24,819 nucleotides of DNA, from contig KI259838.1 in the NCBI GenBank assembly GCA_000467935.1, forward strand, positions 1-24,819. Direction: 5' to 3'. This DNA is from Peptostreptococcaceae bacterium oral taxon 113 str. W5053. Lineage in GTDB: Bacteria; Bacillota; Clostridia; Tissierellales; Peptoniphilaceae. The notes beneath the pieces are model-generated. The model ran no database searches and was not told where the DNA came from. It was given only the letters and a program-made list of their open reading frames with translations. Shown piece after piece: positions 1 to 7,493 of the stretch. A program made the position numbers and the translations under genes. Position 1 is the stretch's first letter; every line of letters begins with the position of its first letter.

Positions 1-38
1 TTCAACCTCGTTGCACTTGACTTGACAATTCAAGAGAC

Positions 39-70
39 AAAAAACAACCACCGATAATATCGATGATTGT
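39..70 (-). terminator. Rho-independent terminator after the folA-pta gene
   Basis: Read on the minus strand, a 12-bp stem with two G-U pairs (arms 59-70 and 44-55) closes a 3-nt loop and runs straight into a T tract. It begins only nine bases past the phosphotransacetylase stop codon. It is therefore the natural end of the operon that starts at about 6410. Confidence 0.85.
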
Positions 71-78
71 CCTTCTCT

Positions 79-1578
79 TTACATCAATGCGGCTGTTAAA
101 ATAGCCAATTCATATACATCTTGCTCAACGCATCCACGAGATAAATCGTTAATCGGTGCGTTTAAGCCTTGAAGAACCGGTCCGATAGCAGCAAATCCGC
201 CTAAACGTTGGGCGATTTTATATCCGATATTTCCTGCCGCGATATTGGGGAAAATAAATACATTGGCATGTCCTGCAACCTCTGAATCCGGCGCTTTTAA
301 CTTAGCAACGGTAGGTACGAAAGCCGCATCAAATTGTAATTCTCCGTCAATAACCAAATCCGGCGCTTTTTCTCTTGCAATACGAGTAGCTTCTTGAACT
401 TTAGTAACTTCTTCATGGGAAGCGGAACCTTTTGAAGAGAAGCTTAACATAGCCACTTTGGGCTCCATACCGCAACGTTTTGCGGTTTCCGCAGTCATAA
501 TTGCACATTCCGCCAAATCTTCCGCAGAAGGCTCAATATTGACGCCGCCGTCGGCAAAAATATAAAGTTGCTCACCTCGACGAAGAATAAATGCACCGGC
601 AACTTTTTTGAATTCCGGACGAGTTTTTACAATTTGAAGAGCCGGGCGTACGGTGTCGGCTGTGGAATGGATAGCTCCGGATACCAATCCGTCCGCTTTT
701 CCCATATAAACCAACATGGTTCCAAAATAGTTTTCATCGGTCATCAACATTTTATAAGCGGCTTCTTCATTCACTTTACCTTTTCTGCGTTCCATAAATG
801 CAGCAACCATTTTGTCAATTTTCGGGTATTTTTTCGGATTGATAATGCGAATCTTGGAGATTTCATAACCGTGCTCATAAGCAATTTCATTGATTTTTGT
901 CTTTCCACCAAGAAGAATAGGGATTAAAATTCCTTCATTTTGTAAACGTTCCGCTGCTCCTAAAATACGAGGCTCCGTACCTTCCGGAAACACTATACTC
1001 GGTTGTACTTCCTTGACTTGTCTTTTTAATCTCTCAATTAAATCCATTTTTTCCAACTCTCCTTTTTGTATTTTCTCTCTCTTGATAGGGTTTGATTTTT
1101 CATAAAATTGATAGCGGTAAGAAATCCCATTTTCTTCTTTTGGAATACTTTCTCGAATCAGTTTCCATTCTGCCGGGTTTAAAGCTTCAATTCTTGCATC
1201 TACTTCTTTTGTATCTCGGTCAATCATCGTGATGATTGCTTCTGAAATCCAAGGCAATAGTCGCTCTACGATTTGAGCACCGCCAATGACAAAACATTCT
1301 CTTTGATGATTTGGGTCAATTTTTTCCAAAATATTCCACAATTCATGAATGCTTCGAGCATGGTAAGCGCCTGGGAACTCTCGTTGTGCTCGAGATAAAA
1401 CAACCATTTCTCTCCCCGGCAATTTTCTGGGCAAAGATTCATAAGTCTTCCGTCCCATAATCAGAATGCCTCCCATGGTCGTTTCCTTAAAATGTTTTAA
1501 ATCTCTCGGTAAATGATATAGAAGTCTTCCTTGATTTCCTATACTCCAATTTTTATCCACTGCTAAAATCAGTTTCAT
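79..1578 (-). CDS. Dihydrofolate reductase - phosphate acetyltransferase in one reading frame
   Basis: The 499-aa frame joins two complete enzymes. Residues 1-161 are dihydrofolate reductase, which makes tetrahydrofolate with NADPH: the MKLILAVDKNWSIG start, catalytic Asp26 in LPRDLKHF, GRKTYESLP and the VIGGAQI nucleotide-binding loop. Residues 178-499 are a full-length (322-aa) phosphotransacetylase, which interconverts acetyl-CoA and acetyl phosphate. Its landmarks are VFPEGTEPRIL, GKADGLVSGAIHST, FADGGVNIEPSAEDLAE and the C-terminal GYKIAQRLGGFAAIGPVLQG. No stop codon separates them; the 16-residue joint (162-177) is polar. The first ATG follows a GGAGGAGGGG site. A second strong site (1057-1066) precedes Met178, so separate Pta synthesis is likely even if a fusion protein is also made. 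It is the last gene of the gamma-glutamyl ligase operon, 18 nt after the preceding gene. Family assignments are secure. Whether the product is one protein or two is inference. Confidence 0.92.
   Translation of the reverse strand: MKLILAVDKNWSIGNQGRLLYHLPRDLKHFKETTMGGILIMGRKTYESLPRKLPGREMVVLSRAQREFPGAYHARSIHELWNILEKIDPNHQRECFVIGGAQIVERLLPWISEAIITMIDRDTKEVDARIEALNPAEWKLIRESIPKEENGISYRYQFYEKSNPIKREKIQKGELEKMDLIERLKRQVKEVQPSIVFPEGTEPRILGAAERLQNEGILIPILLGGKTKINEIAYEHGYEISKIRIINPKKYPKIDKMVAAFMERRKGKVNEEAAYKMLMTDENYFGTMLVYMGKADGLVSGAIHSTADTVRPALQIVKTRPEFKKVAGAFILRRGEQLYIFADGGVNIEPSAEDLAECAIMTAETAKRCGMEPKVAMLSFSSKGSASHEEVTKVQEATRIAREKAPDLVIDGELQFDAAFVPTVAKLKAPDSEVAGHANVFIFPNIAAGNIGYKIAQRLGGFAAIGPVLQGLNAPINDLSRGCVEQDVYELAILTAALM
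1045..1066 (-). promoter_or_regulatory. Internal ribosome binding site and start codon for phosphotransacetylase
   Basis: On the minus strand AAAAGGAGAG (1066-1057) lies nine bases before an in-frame ATG (1047-1045). That ATG begins MDLIERLKRQV, the usual N-terminus of phosphotransacetylases. The site is as strong as those of independent genes in this window. It sits inside the stop-free linker and encodes the residues KGEL. Confidence 0.75.
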
Positions 1579-1596
1579 TTCGCCCCTCCTCCACTA

Positions 1597-2226
1597 TTAT
1601 AGCATTGTATTCAAGCTTTTAGAAAAATATTCCAAAATTTTTTCATTTTTATCTTTTGTGGAAAATTCAGGATAAATTGGAAAAGCCAACAGATTTTCTT
1701 TTCGAAGTCCTCCCACTCGTTCTCCAGTGGTTAGTTTTTCAAGATCTCTGCCCAATGTGATTATCTTTCCGTGAGAAATCATACCTTGAACTTTTCTTAC
1801 TCCAATTTTTTCTGAAAAATCTTTTGTAAATTGAATTTCACCTGGAGCCATTGCTTTATATTCTGAACTTTTTCCGCCAAAATATTGATTGATCCAAAAA
1901 AATTGATTGCCTAAAGCCAATACCGGCTTATTTTTTTCGATGGCTTTCTTAAGCCAACAATTTTGGCGAAACTCCTGCTGGAAATCCAAAGGGTTTTCTT
2001 CCATTGAATCTAAGCTGATTCTCTTTATGTTATCTGACGGAGGAAAAATCAAGGCGTCTACAAAATGCAAAAAACCGTCAATAGTTTTTTCTTGATGAAT
2101 ATCGGGTGCGAGAAAAACAGAGCGTCCCAAAGCGTGAAGTTCATTTATATAAAATCCATTTGCTCCGTCATAAATTCTTCCGTCTTCTTTTTGTTTCATT
2201 GAATAAGTAAAAATGGCAATTTTCAT
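1597..2226 (-). CDS. Catalytically degenerate class I glutamine-amidotransferase (C26-like) paralogue
   Basis: This 209-aa protein aligns by eye with the intact C26 hydrolase encoded just upstream, but the catalytic residues are gone. The nucleophile elbow GVCRGLQIVN of the neighbour reads ALGNQFFWIN here, with Gly106 in place of the Cys. The VQFHPE motif reads FPIYPE, with Tyr185 in place of the His; the Glu is kept. The N-terminus (MKIAIFTYSM) and the GG after the elbow keep the fold's pattern. The start codon overlaps the upstream stop by ATGA, so the two are translationally coupled. No frameshift or internal stop is present, so the frame appears maintained. An inactive partner or ligand-binding subunit is more likely than decay. 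Function is unknown. Confidence 0.72.
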   Translation of the reverse strand: MKIAIFTYSMKQKEDGRIYDGANGFYINELHALGRSVFLAPDIHQEKTIDGFLHFVDALIFPPSDNIKRISLDSMEENPLDFQQEFRQNCWLKKAIEKNKPVLALGNQFFWINQYFGGKSSEYKAMAPGEIQFTKDFSEKIGVRKVQGMISHGKIITLGRDLEKLTTGERVGGLRKENLLAFPIYPEFSTKDKNEKILEYFSKSLNTML

Positions 2227-2906
2227 CGTTTTTCTCCAAAAAAATAATAGAATAGATTAGGTATGTCGAAGCCGGACCGAGTTCTTTCCGGATGAAATTG
2301 AACGGCTAAAACTTTTTGATCCGTCGTCTCAACAGCTTCAATGATATGATCCTCCGATTTCGCCAGAATTCGTAGTTCCTTTCCTAAATCCTTAATCGCC
2401 TGATGATGAACCGAATTGACTACGGCATTTTCTCCTAAAATTTCTACAAGTCTGCCCTCACAATGAATTTTATGATAAGCTTCAATTCGATCATCCGCCG
2501 GCGCATGACGAATAGGACTTTCCCTTTGTGAATGGATGTCCTGAATCAAAGTTCCTCCTTGAGCTACATTGACAATTTGTAATCCTCGACAAACACCAAA
2601 TACGGGAATATTCATTTGTCGTGCCGTTTTATACAATGCCAGTTCAAAAAGATCTCTCTGCGGCAAAAAATAAGCGGTTTCCTTATGAGGATTTTCTCCA
2701 TAGAAAAAAGGCCAAATGTCATAACCTCCCGAAAGAATTAATCCGTCCAGTCCTTCCAACATTTCTTTGATTCCGGTTAGATTTTCAAGAAGCGGTAAAA
2801 TTATAGGGATAAATCCGACTTTGATGATTGCCGTAGAGTAGGCATGATCTAAACAATGAAGGGGACCAAAAAAACTTTTGCTCCCCGAAATTCCGATTCT
2901 CATCAT
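2223..2906 (-). CDS. Peptidase C26 / gamma-glutamyl-gamma-aminobutyrate hydrolase-like amidotransferase
   Basis: The 227-aa product is a class I glutamine amidotransferase of the C26 group (PuuD-like), cytoplasmic hydrolases that cut gamma-glutamyl amide bonds. The catalytic set is visible: Cys106 in GVCRGLQIVN, His205 and Glu207 in VQFHPER, plus the QGGTLIQDI segment typical of the group. I start at ATG 2906, giving MMRIGISG, because GGGAAG lies at suitable distance. The longer frame from 2957 would overlap the lipoprotein by 47 bases. It follows the lipoprotein stop by four bases and overlaps the next gene by four. Its place beside two amide ligases suggests it hydrolyses or trims their gamma-glutamyl product. 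The substrate is inference. Confidence 0.88.
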   Translation of the reverse strand: MMRIGISGSKSFFGPLHCLDHAYSTAIIKVGFIPIILPLLENLTGIKEMLEGLDGLILSGGYDIWPFFYGENPHKETAYFLPQRDLFELALYKTARQMNIPVFGVCRGLQIVNVAQGGTLIQDIHSQRESPIRHAPADDRIEAYHKIHCEGRLVEILGENAVVNSVHHQAIKDLGKELRILAKSEDHIIEAVETTDQKVLAVQFHPERTRSGFDIPNLFYYFFGEKR

Positions 2907-2910
2907 TTTG

Positions 2911-3789
2911 TTATCTTCCCATTTTATAAAGAGGTGTTCCGAATTGTTCTTTTCCATATGAAGAAATCAGCTTTGTAATTTCTTCCGATTTCATCATTTC
3001 AAAAACCTTATCTGCCATATTTTCTTTAACTTCCGCTTTGCCATCGGAAGGTAAAATCATCACTAAAGCTTCATTGCCTAAAGATTCTTCCCCTTCAACC
3101 GCAATAACCAATTTTATTTCCGACTCATGTGCAAAATATTGTGCACGGTCTAAAAAGGCATAGGCTCCATCCTCTTGAGCTTTCTTAACAACGGACATTG
3201 CATTCCCTTCTACCGTCACAATTTCCAAATCTTCCATATTCATCATCTGTTTTAACTGCTCCACTTTTCCGATAATCTCAGGATTTTCAGAAGGCAGGTA
3301 AAGCTTCCGCTTCATTTCTTTTAATGCGGCAACCGTGTGTTCTAAATCTCTCCCCACTTCTTCCGGTCCCAAGAGCATCAACGGATTTTCATATAAGCTG
3401 CCCCAAGCAGGAATGATTTGCTTTTCCTGCAATTTATTAGCCAGTGTATAATCTTCCGTAATGAACATTTCTCCGGCACCTGTTTTAGCCAACTTTTCAA
3501 AATCTTCTCTATTCGCATAATCGAGTTGGATTTTCATCCCTTTCTCTTCCAATGCTTTTTTCACTTCTTCGAAAAGAGAAAAACCGGATAATCTTTTGTC
3601 TACAAAAACACGAAGATATTCCTCACTTTTTTCGCTTTCTTCCACCGTTGGCGTTTCGTTCATTAAATTTTGTGTTTTTTCCACTGTTTCCTGTTCTTTG
3701 GATCCGGAAGTATTGGAAATCTGTCCATTACAAGCGGTAAAAAACACCATCATTGCCAATAAAATAATCCCAATCGTTCTTTTTTTCAT
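2911..3789 (-). CDS. Solute-binding lipoprotein, periplasmic-binding-protein fold
   Basis: The 292-aa protein has a lipoprotein signal: MKKR, a hydrophobic stretch and the lipobox FTAC with Cys20 as the lipidated residue. A Ser/Glu-rich spacer follows (about 21-58). The rest resembles type II solute-binding proteins of the ModA/TupA kind. Indicators are the LRVFVDKRLSG opening strand, TGAGEMFITED, GAYAFLDRAQY in the second lobe, VEGEESLGNEALVMILP and the C-terminal YGKEQFGTPLYK. It should sit on the outer face of the membrane. No permease or ATPase is encoded nearby, so it is an orphan here. Its start overlaps the stop of the ATP-grasp gene (ATGA), tying it to that pathway. The ligand is unknown; an oxyanion or a small peptide is possible. 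Confidence 0.75.
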   Translation of the reverse strand: MKKRTIGIILLAMMVFFTACNGQISNTSGSKEQETVEKTQNLMNETPTVEESEKSEEYLRVFVDKRLSGFSLFEEVKKALEEKGMKIQLDYANREDFEKLAKTGAGEMFITEDYTLANKLQEKQIIPAWGSLYENPLMLLGPEEVGRDLEHTVAALKEMKRKLYLPSENPEIIGKVEQLKQMMNMEDLEIVTVEGNAMSVVKKAQEDGAYAFLDRAQYFAHESEIKLVIAVEGEESLGNEALVMILPSDGKAEVKENMADKVFEMMKSEEITKLISSYGKEQFGTPLYKMGR

Positions 3790-5093
3790 TTTTCATTTCC
3801 TCCCATCCATTCAATATGGGGCAGAGAATAAGCATCTTGTGCAATAATCCCCTCTTTAGCCCCTCGAGTATAGATTCCTTGAAATTTTTCCAAATAATAG
3901 AATATCCCGATAATCCAGATCATGGGTTCCACAGTAAAATGATTTTCTCGAAAATTGATGACCGGCATGGGTTTTGGTCGGATTCGTTTTTGGAGTAAAG
4001 TATGCTCCGAAGCATCTTCCAAGATTCTGATGAAATCTTCTGAAGATAAATCCTCTCCGAAAAAGATCCCCTTTCCACCATAACCGTCCTCCGCTTTAAT
4101 AACCAAATCATCTTTTTTTCTAGAATATTCTTTAAGTTTTGTTTTATCTAAAATTTGCGTTTCAGGAATATGTTTCTCAATAAAATCCAATTCTTCACCG
4201 GATAGAAATTTGCGACAAAAAGGATGATGTAAAATAGCAAAAATTCGTTTTGTGTGCATTAACTGACTTCGAAATCCCCCTAAAAGCATGATTTTATCCG
4301 CCAAATAGGCATCGATTAACGGTTTCGCCCGCTTGATATCTCCCATCATCTCCCCGGTGACCAAACGTCGATAAACCATATGAATGACATCATCTTTATA
4401 ATAAAGATGTTCTCCGTCAAAATCAAGCTCTTTCGGATCGGCAATCACCGTAAAATATCCCTTTCTCTTATAAGCTTCCTGAAAAGCTTCAAATTCCGCA
4501 GATGTTCCGCTTTCCAAAAAATCCACAATAGCAATATTGGGTCGATGCCCTTTTAATTTTTCAAAAAGAGCCGTAGATTTTAAAACCCACTCTTCAATCA
4601 AATCATGATGCACTGTCTTGTTTTGTCCCACAAAGTCTCGGTAAACTTTGGTTTGGATAAATAACTTTCCCAAAACGTTATCCTCATTCATAGCGGAAGA
4701 TCCGTCGGTATTTAATTCACAAAACACAAAATTTTCCGGTTCTTCATAAAAAATGTCATAACGAGCCATGGGAACGGTCATGGAATAACCGGGATCTTTT
4801 AAAATTAATTGTTCCAGCAAAGGTGAAAAACCATAAAGTTTTCGAAATTCCGGATTCTTTTCGTATTCTTTCGCTATTTTATTGCCAATAGACATCATCA
4901 TTTTTCCGACTTCTTCAAAAGCCCTTCGATCCTTCTCTCCGTAAAACACGGCTTGCATGGATGTTTTAACCACTTTCCCGTGATAAATGGCACGAGACCT
5001 ATTAACCTTTTGAAAAAAGTCTCTCGCATCTTCCACATAGTCTTGAGGTTGACTCATTATCTGTTCTACATATTTTTTTGCATATTCTCTCAT
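3786..5093 (-). CDS. Circularly permuted ATP-grasp amide ligase (glutathionylspermidine-synthase-like)
   Basis: The 435-aa protein looks like a circularly permuted ATP-grasp enzyme of the GspS/YgiC kind, which joins a carboxylate to an amine through an acyl phosphate. Residues 109-140 hold RYDIFYEEPENFVFCELNTD and SSAMNEDN, matching the acidic metal and substrate region of that superfamily. Residues 330-347 carry the glycine-rich nucleotide loop (IKAEDGYGGKGIF). HTLLQKRI and the NFRENHFTVEPMIW segment close the site. There is no N-terminal amidase domain of the E. coli Gss type. It overlaps the upstream GCS2 ligase gene by four bases, so it probably extends the gamma-glutamyl product of that enzyme. 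The acceptor (glycine, an amine, another amino acid) is unknown. A novel glutathione synthetase is one possibility. Confidence 0.78.
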   Translation of the reverse strand: MREYAKKYVEQIMSQPQDYVEDARDFFQKVNRSRAIYHGKVVKTSMQAVFYGEKDRRAFEEVGKMMMSIGNKIAKEYEKNPEFRKLYGFSPLLEQLILKDPGYSMTVPMARYDIFYEEPENFVFCELNTDGSSAMNEDNVLGKLFIQTKVYRDFVGQNKTVHHDLIEEWVLKSTALFEKLKGHRPNIAIVDFLESGTSAEFEAFQEAYKRKGYFTVIADPKELDFDGEHLYYKDDVIHMVYRRLVTGEMMGDIKRAKPLIDAYLADKIMLLGGFRSQLMHTKRIFAILHHPFCRKFLSGEELDFIEKHIPETQILDKTKLKEYSRKKDDLVIKAEDGYGGKGIFFGEDLSSEDFIRILEDASEHTLLQKRIRPKPMPVINFRENHFTVEPMIWIIGIFYYLEKFQGIYTRGAKEGIIAQDAYSLPHIEWMGGNEK

Positions 5094-6385
5094 AAACTTA
5101 AGGCATTTTTTTCCACTGCCTTATAAAATCCCTCCTTGGCAAAGTTTTGTTCAAATAGCATTTTTAGGGTTTGATGCTTTTTCACCAATTCTTGCAACGG
5201 CTGAAGAAATTTGCACTCTTGCTCGCTTAAAGAGTGATGAGCTATCTCGAATAACTCCTTTCCCCAATCGCCAATGTTTTTTTCTAAATATACCGTTTTT
5301 AATCCCTTTTTCGTTGCTTCCTCCTTGATCCTTTGAACCTGTTCAAAGGTGACCTTTTTAAATTGTCTGTTTAGAAAATCCACATTATCCCTGTTTAAGA
5401 AGATCCCTTTTATCAGGGCCACAGCCGCTATATTCAAAGGATATGGAAGAGAGTCCATCATTCGAATTTCCAGATATTGTTTGACTCGTATATCCGGAAA
5501 AACAATGGACAGCATATGGAAAATTTCTTTTTCCCCCATACTATCCGGATCAAAAACTTCTTTAAACGATCTTTGCTCCGCCACAAGTTCATCTTTTTGT
5601 TCCATAAAAATAGGGGAAATTTTCAAAAGCCACTTGGCATAAGCTTCATATCCAAAATCTTCTTCAAATGCCGTCGGAAGTAAGCCGCATCGTTGCTTAT
5701 CCGTTTCTTCCCAAATGCTCTGTCTTAAATTATGCCTTAAATAAGGTGTTCCTTCAAATTGAGGTCCATTGTCAAATAAAGTATAAAAAATGGGGCTCAT
5801 TGCACTCAACAGATGATATTTTTTTGCAAAATCTTCCTGATCCGCATAATCGATAGAAACTTGAAGTGAACAAGTTCCCTTCATCATATAATGAGCAAAA
5901 CGCCCTGTTGTCTTGAAATAAGCCTCCATGAAAGCATAGCGTTCTTTCGGTAAAAGTTTAATCTGTTCAATTTTTGTTGTTGGATGATAAGCCATATTGA
6001 CAATCCATTGGTTTTTTCGAGAAATAATGGTATTTAGTTTTCCCATCGTCTCCAAATATTCTCTTTCAATTTCCCCAATGGATTCTCTTGGAGCCAAACT
6101 TAACTCCAATTGTCCGCCGGGCTCTGTGGTAAAATTATAGTCTTTTTTATGAAGTTCCAAAAGATGTCCCGATTCTTCTTTTCCCTGATACTCTCCGGTT
6201 TCCATAAGACTTCTCATCGTTTCCTCTACGCCGTTTTTCCCGTAATAACTAACTGTTTTTAAATTTTTTTTATCTATCAAAAAATTTTCGATTTCCACAC
6301 CTAATTTAAACTTATCTCGCCCCGTTTCTCCTGATTGAAAGTAGGAGACAATTTTTTCAACTTGTTTTTGAGTATTGTATTTCAT
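5090..6385 (-). CDS. Glutamate-cysteine ligase family 2 (GCS2-type gamma-glutamyl ligase)
   Basis: This 431-aa protein belongs to the GCS2 type of glutamate-cysteine ligases, which form gamma-glutamyl amides from glutamate and ATP. Visible landmarks are LGVEIENFLID (Glu31 and Glu33, the metal-binding GxExE strand), EPGGQLELSLAP near residue 93, MAYHP, and the CSLQVSIDY strand followed by acidic and Tyr residues. Its length is right for the family. It is the first gene of the operon: an AAGGAGGTGA site lies before the ATG and a good promoter stands at 6410-6438. Cysteine is the textbook acceptor, but GCS2 relatives use others, so the amine is not certain. A bifunctional GshAB is not seen. Confidence 0.85.
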   Translation of the reverse strand: MKYNTQKQVEKIVSYFQSGETGRDKFKLGVEIENFLIDKKNLKTVSYYGKNGVEETMRSLMETGEYQGKEESGHLLELHKKDYNFTTEPGGQLELSLAPRESIGEIEREYLETMGKLNTIISRKNQWIVNMAYHPTTKIEQIKLLPKERYAFMEAYFKTTGRFAHYMMKGTCSLQVSIDYADQEDFAKKYHLLSAMSPIFYTLFDNGPQFEGTPYLRHNLRQSIWEETDKQRCGLLPTAFEEDFGYEAYAKWLLKISPIFMEQKDELVAEQRSFKEVFDPDSMGEKEIFHMLSIVFPDIRVKQYLEIRMMDSLPYPLNIAAVALIKGIFLNRDNVDFLNRQFKKVTFEQVQRIKEEATKKGLKTVYLEKNIGDWGKELFEIAHHSLSEQECKFLQPLQELVKKHQTLKMLFEQNFAKEGFYKAVEKNALSL

Positions 6386-6409
6386 AAACTCACCTCCTTA
6401 AACGTAAAA

Positions 6410-6438
6410 TATATACCCTATTATTTGATGATAATCAA
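6410..6438 (-). promoter_or_regulatory. Sigma-A-type promoter of the GCS2/ATP-grasp operon
   Basis: On the minus strand TTGATT (6438-6433) and TATATA (6415-6410) are separated by exactly 17 bases. The -35 box overlaps the T tract of the fni terminator. The start site would lie about 20 bases before the GCS2 gene, leaving a short leader with an AAGGAGGTGA site. Confidence 0.65.
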
Positions 6439-6466
6439 AAAAGCTTTGGATAATTTTCCAAAGCTT
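6437..6466 (-). terminator. Rho-independent terminator overlapping the fni stop codon
   Basis: A perfect 9-bp stem, AAGCTTTGG with CCAAAGCTT (arms 6458-6466 and 6441-6449), closes an 8-nt loop and ends in TTTTTT. The first bases of the stem are part of the fni stop codon. Confidence 0.88.
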
Positions 6467-7493
6467 ATCGATATTTTTTTGCTGTTAATCGGTTCAACAA
6501 ATCTCCTTTGATACGGAAAGGTACTTTCTTTAATTCTTCCAGATTTTTTGCCCCCAAAAGCAACATAATCATCTTGACTTTATAAATCATCCCTTCAAAA
6601 TATTGCTCCGTATATTCATATCCTCCATGAATTAGAAAATTCAAAATCTCACCGCTCATACCTACTAAATCCGCTCCCAAGACTAAGCTTTTTACAATAT
6701 GAATGGCATTTTTAATGCCACCGGAAGCCATCAACTTTAAATCATCGGGGAGTTCTGAACATTGAATCAAAACCTCTGCCGTAGGATTTCCCCAACAATA
6801 TAACTCGGAAAAATCTATGGACTGCTGCCTGCAATTCTCAATCTCCAAAAAATTCGTCCCACCGGATCCGGATATGTCAATCCAACGAATCCCCACATCA
6901 TAGAGTCTTTGTGCCGTAGCTTTGTTGATACCGAAGCCTACTTCTTTAATCATTAAAGGTTTTTCGTAATTTTCCTTTATATATGCAATATTTTTCAAAG
7001 TACCTCGAAAGCATCGATCTCCTTCACACATGGACATTTCTTGAGCTGCATTAAGATGGAGCTGCATTCCGTCGGCTTGAATTATTTCAGCAGCGGCTTC
7101 TACATCCTGTAAAGTGCTTAAGGCACTAAGATTGCCCAAAATAATTCCTTTTTCACCCATAATTTCCCGAACAATGCAAAAAGACTCCCTAGCTTCCCTA
7201 TCTTCTAAAGCAATTGTTTCACTTCCCACAGCCATGGGAATTTGGAATTTAGCCGCCAAGATGGACAAATCTCTGTTAATCCCTTCAGAAATATCCGCTC
7301 CTCCTGTAATGGCATTAATCATCAACGGAAAGCTTGCTTTTTTTCCGCAAATCGTACAAGAAGTGTCGATCTCGTCAAAATTCAATTCCGGTAAGGCGTT
7401 GTGATCCAAAATGATATCTTGAAATAAAGTATCCCCTAAATAACAGGTTTTTAAATAGTTCTCCACATGCTCCCGTTTACGTTCTTTTCTCAT
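6465..7493 (-). CDS. fni: Type 2 isopentenyl-diphosphate delta-isomerase
   Basis: The 342-aa protein is a type 2 isopentenyl-diphosphate isomerase, an FMN- and NADPH-dependent enzyme that interconverts IPP and DMAPP. Landmarks are RKREHVENYL at the start, PLMINAITGGADISEGIN, MAVGSETIAL, MQLHLNAAQEM, the IDISGSGGTNFLEIE loop, and MASGGIKNAIHIVKSLVLGADLVGMSG for phosphate/FMN binding. This form is typical of bacteria using the mevalonate route, but no other mevalonate genes lie here. The start ATG overlaps the stop of the upstream LCP gene (ATGA), so isoprenoid supply and cell-wall polymer attachment are co-expressed. Both processes depend on undecaprenyl carriers. A terminator overlaps its stop codon. 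Confidence 0.93.
   Translation of the reverse strand: MRKERKREHVENYLKTCYLGDTLFQDIILDHNALPELNFDEIDTSCTICGKKASFPLMINAITGGADISEGINRDLSILAAKFQIPMAVGSETIALEDREARESFCIVREIMGEKGIILGNLSALSTLQDVEAAAEIIQADGMQLHLNAAQEMSMCEGDRCFRGTLKNIAYIKENYEKPLMIKEVGFGINKATAQRLYDVGIRWIDISGSGGTNFLEIENCRQQSIDFSELYCWGNPTAEVLIQCSELPDDLKLMASGGIKNAIHIVKSLVLGADLVGMSGEILNFLIHGGYEYTEQYFEGMIYKVKMIMLLLGAKNLEELKKVPFRIKGDLLNRLTAKKYR

Noticed and set aside
568..927. Plus-strand ORF of 119 codons inside the phosphotransacetylase gene
   Set aside because: It lies wholly antisense to a well-conserved enzyme, has no ribosome binding site and its translation looks like no protein family. The same holds for other ORFs antisense to or out of frame with clear genes throughout the window.
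2907..2957. Longer N-terminus for the C26 hydrolase
   Set aside because: The extra 17 residues overlap the lipoprotein's C-terminal codons and lack a ribosome binding site; family proteins begin close to MRIGISG.
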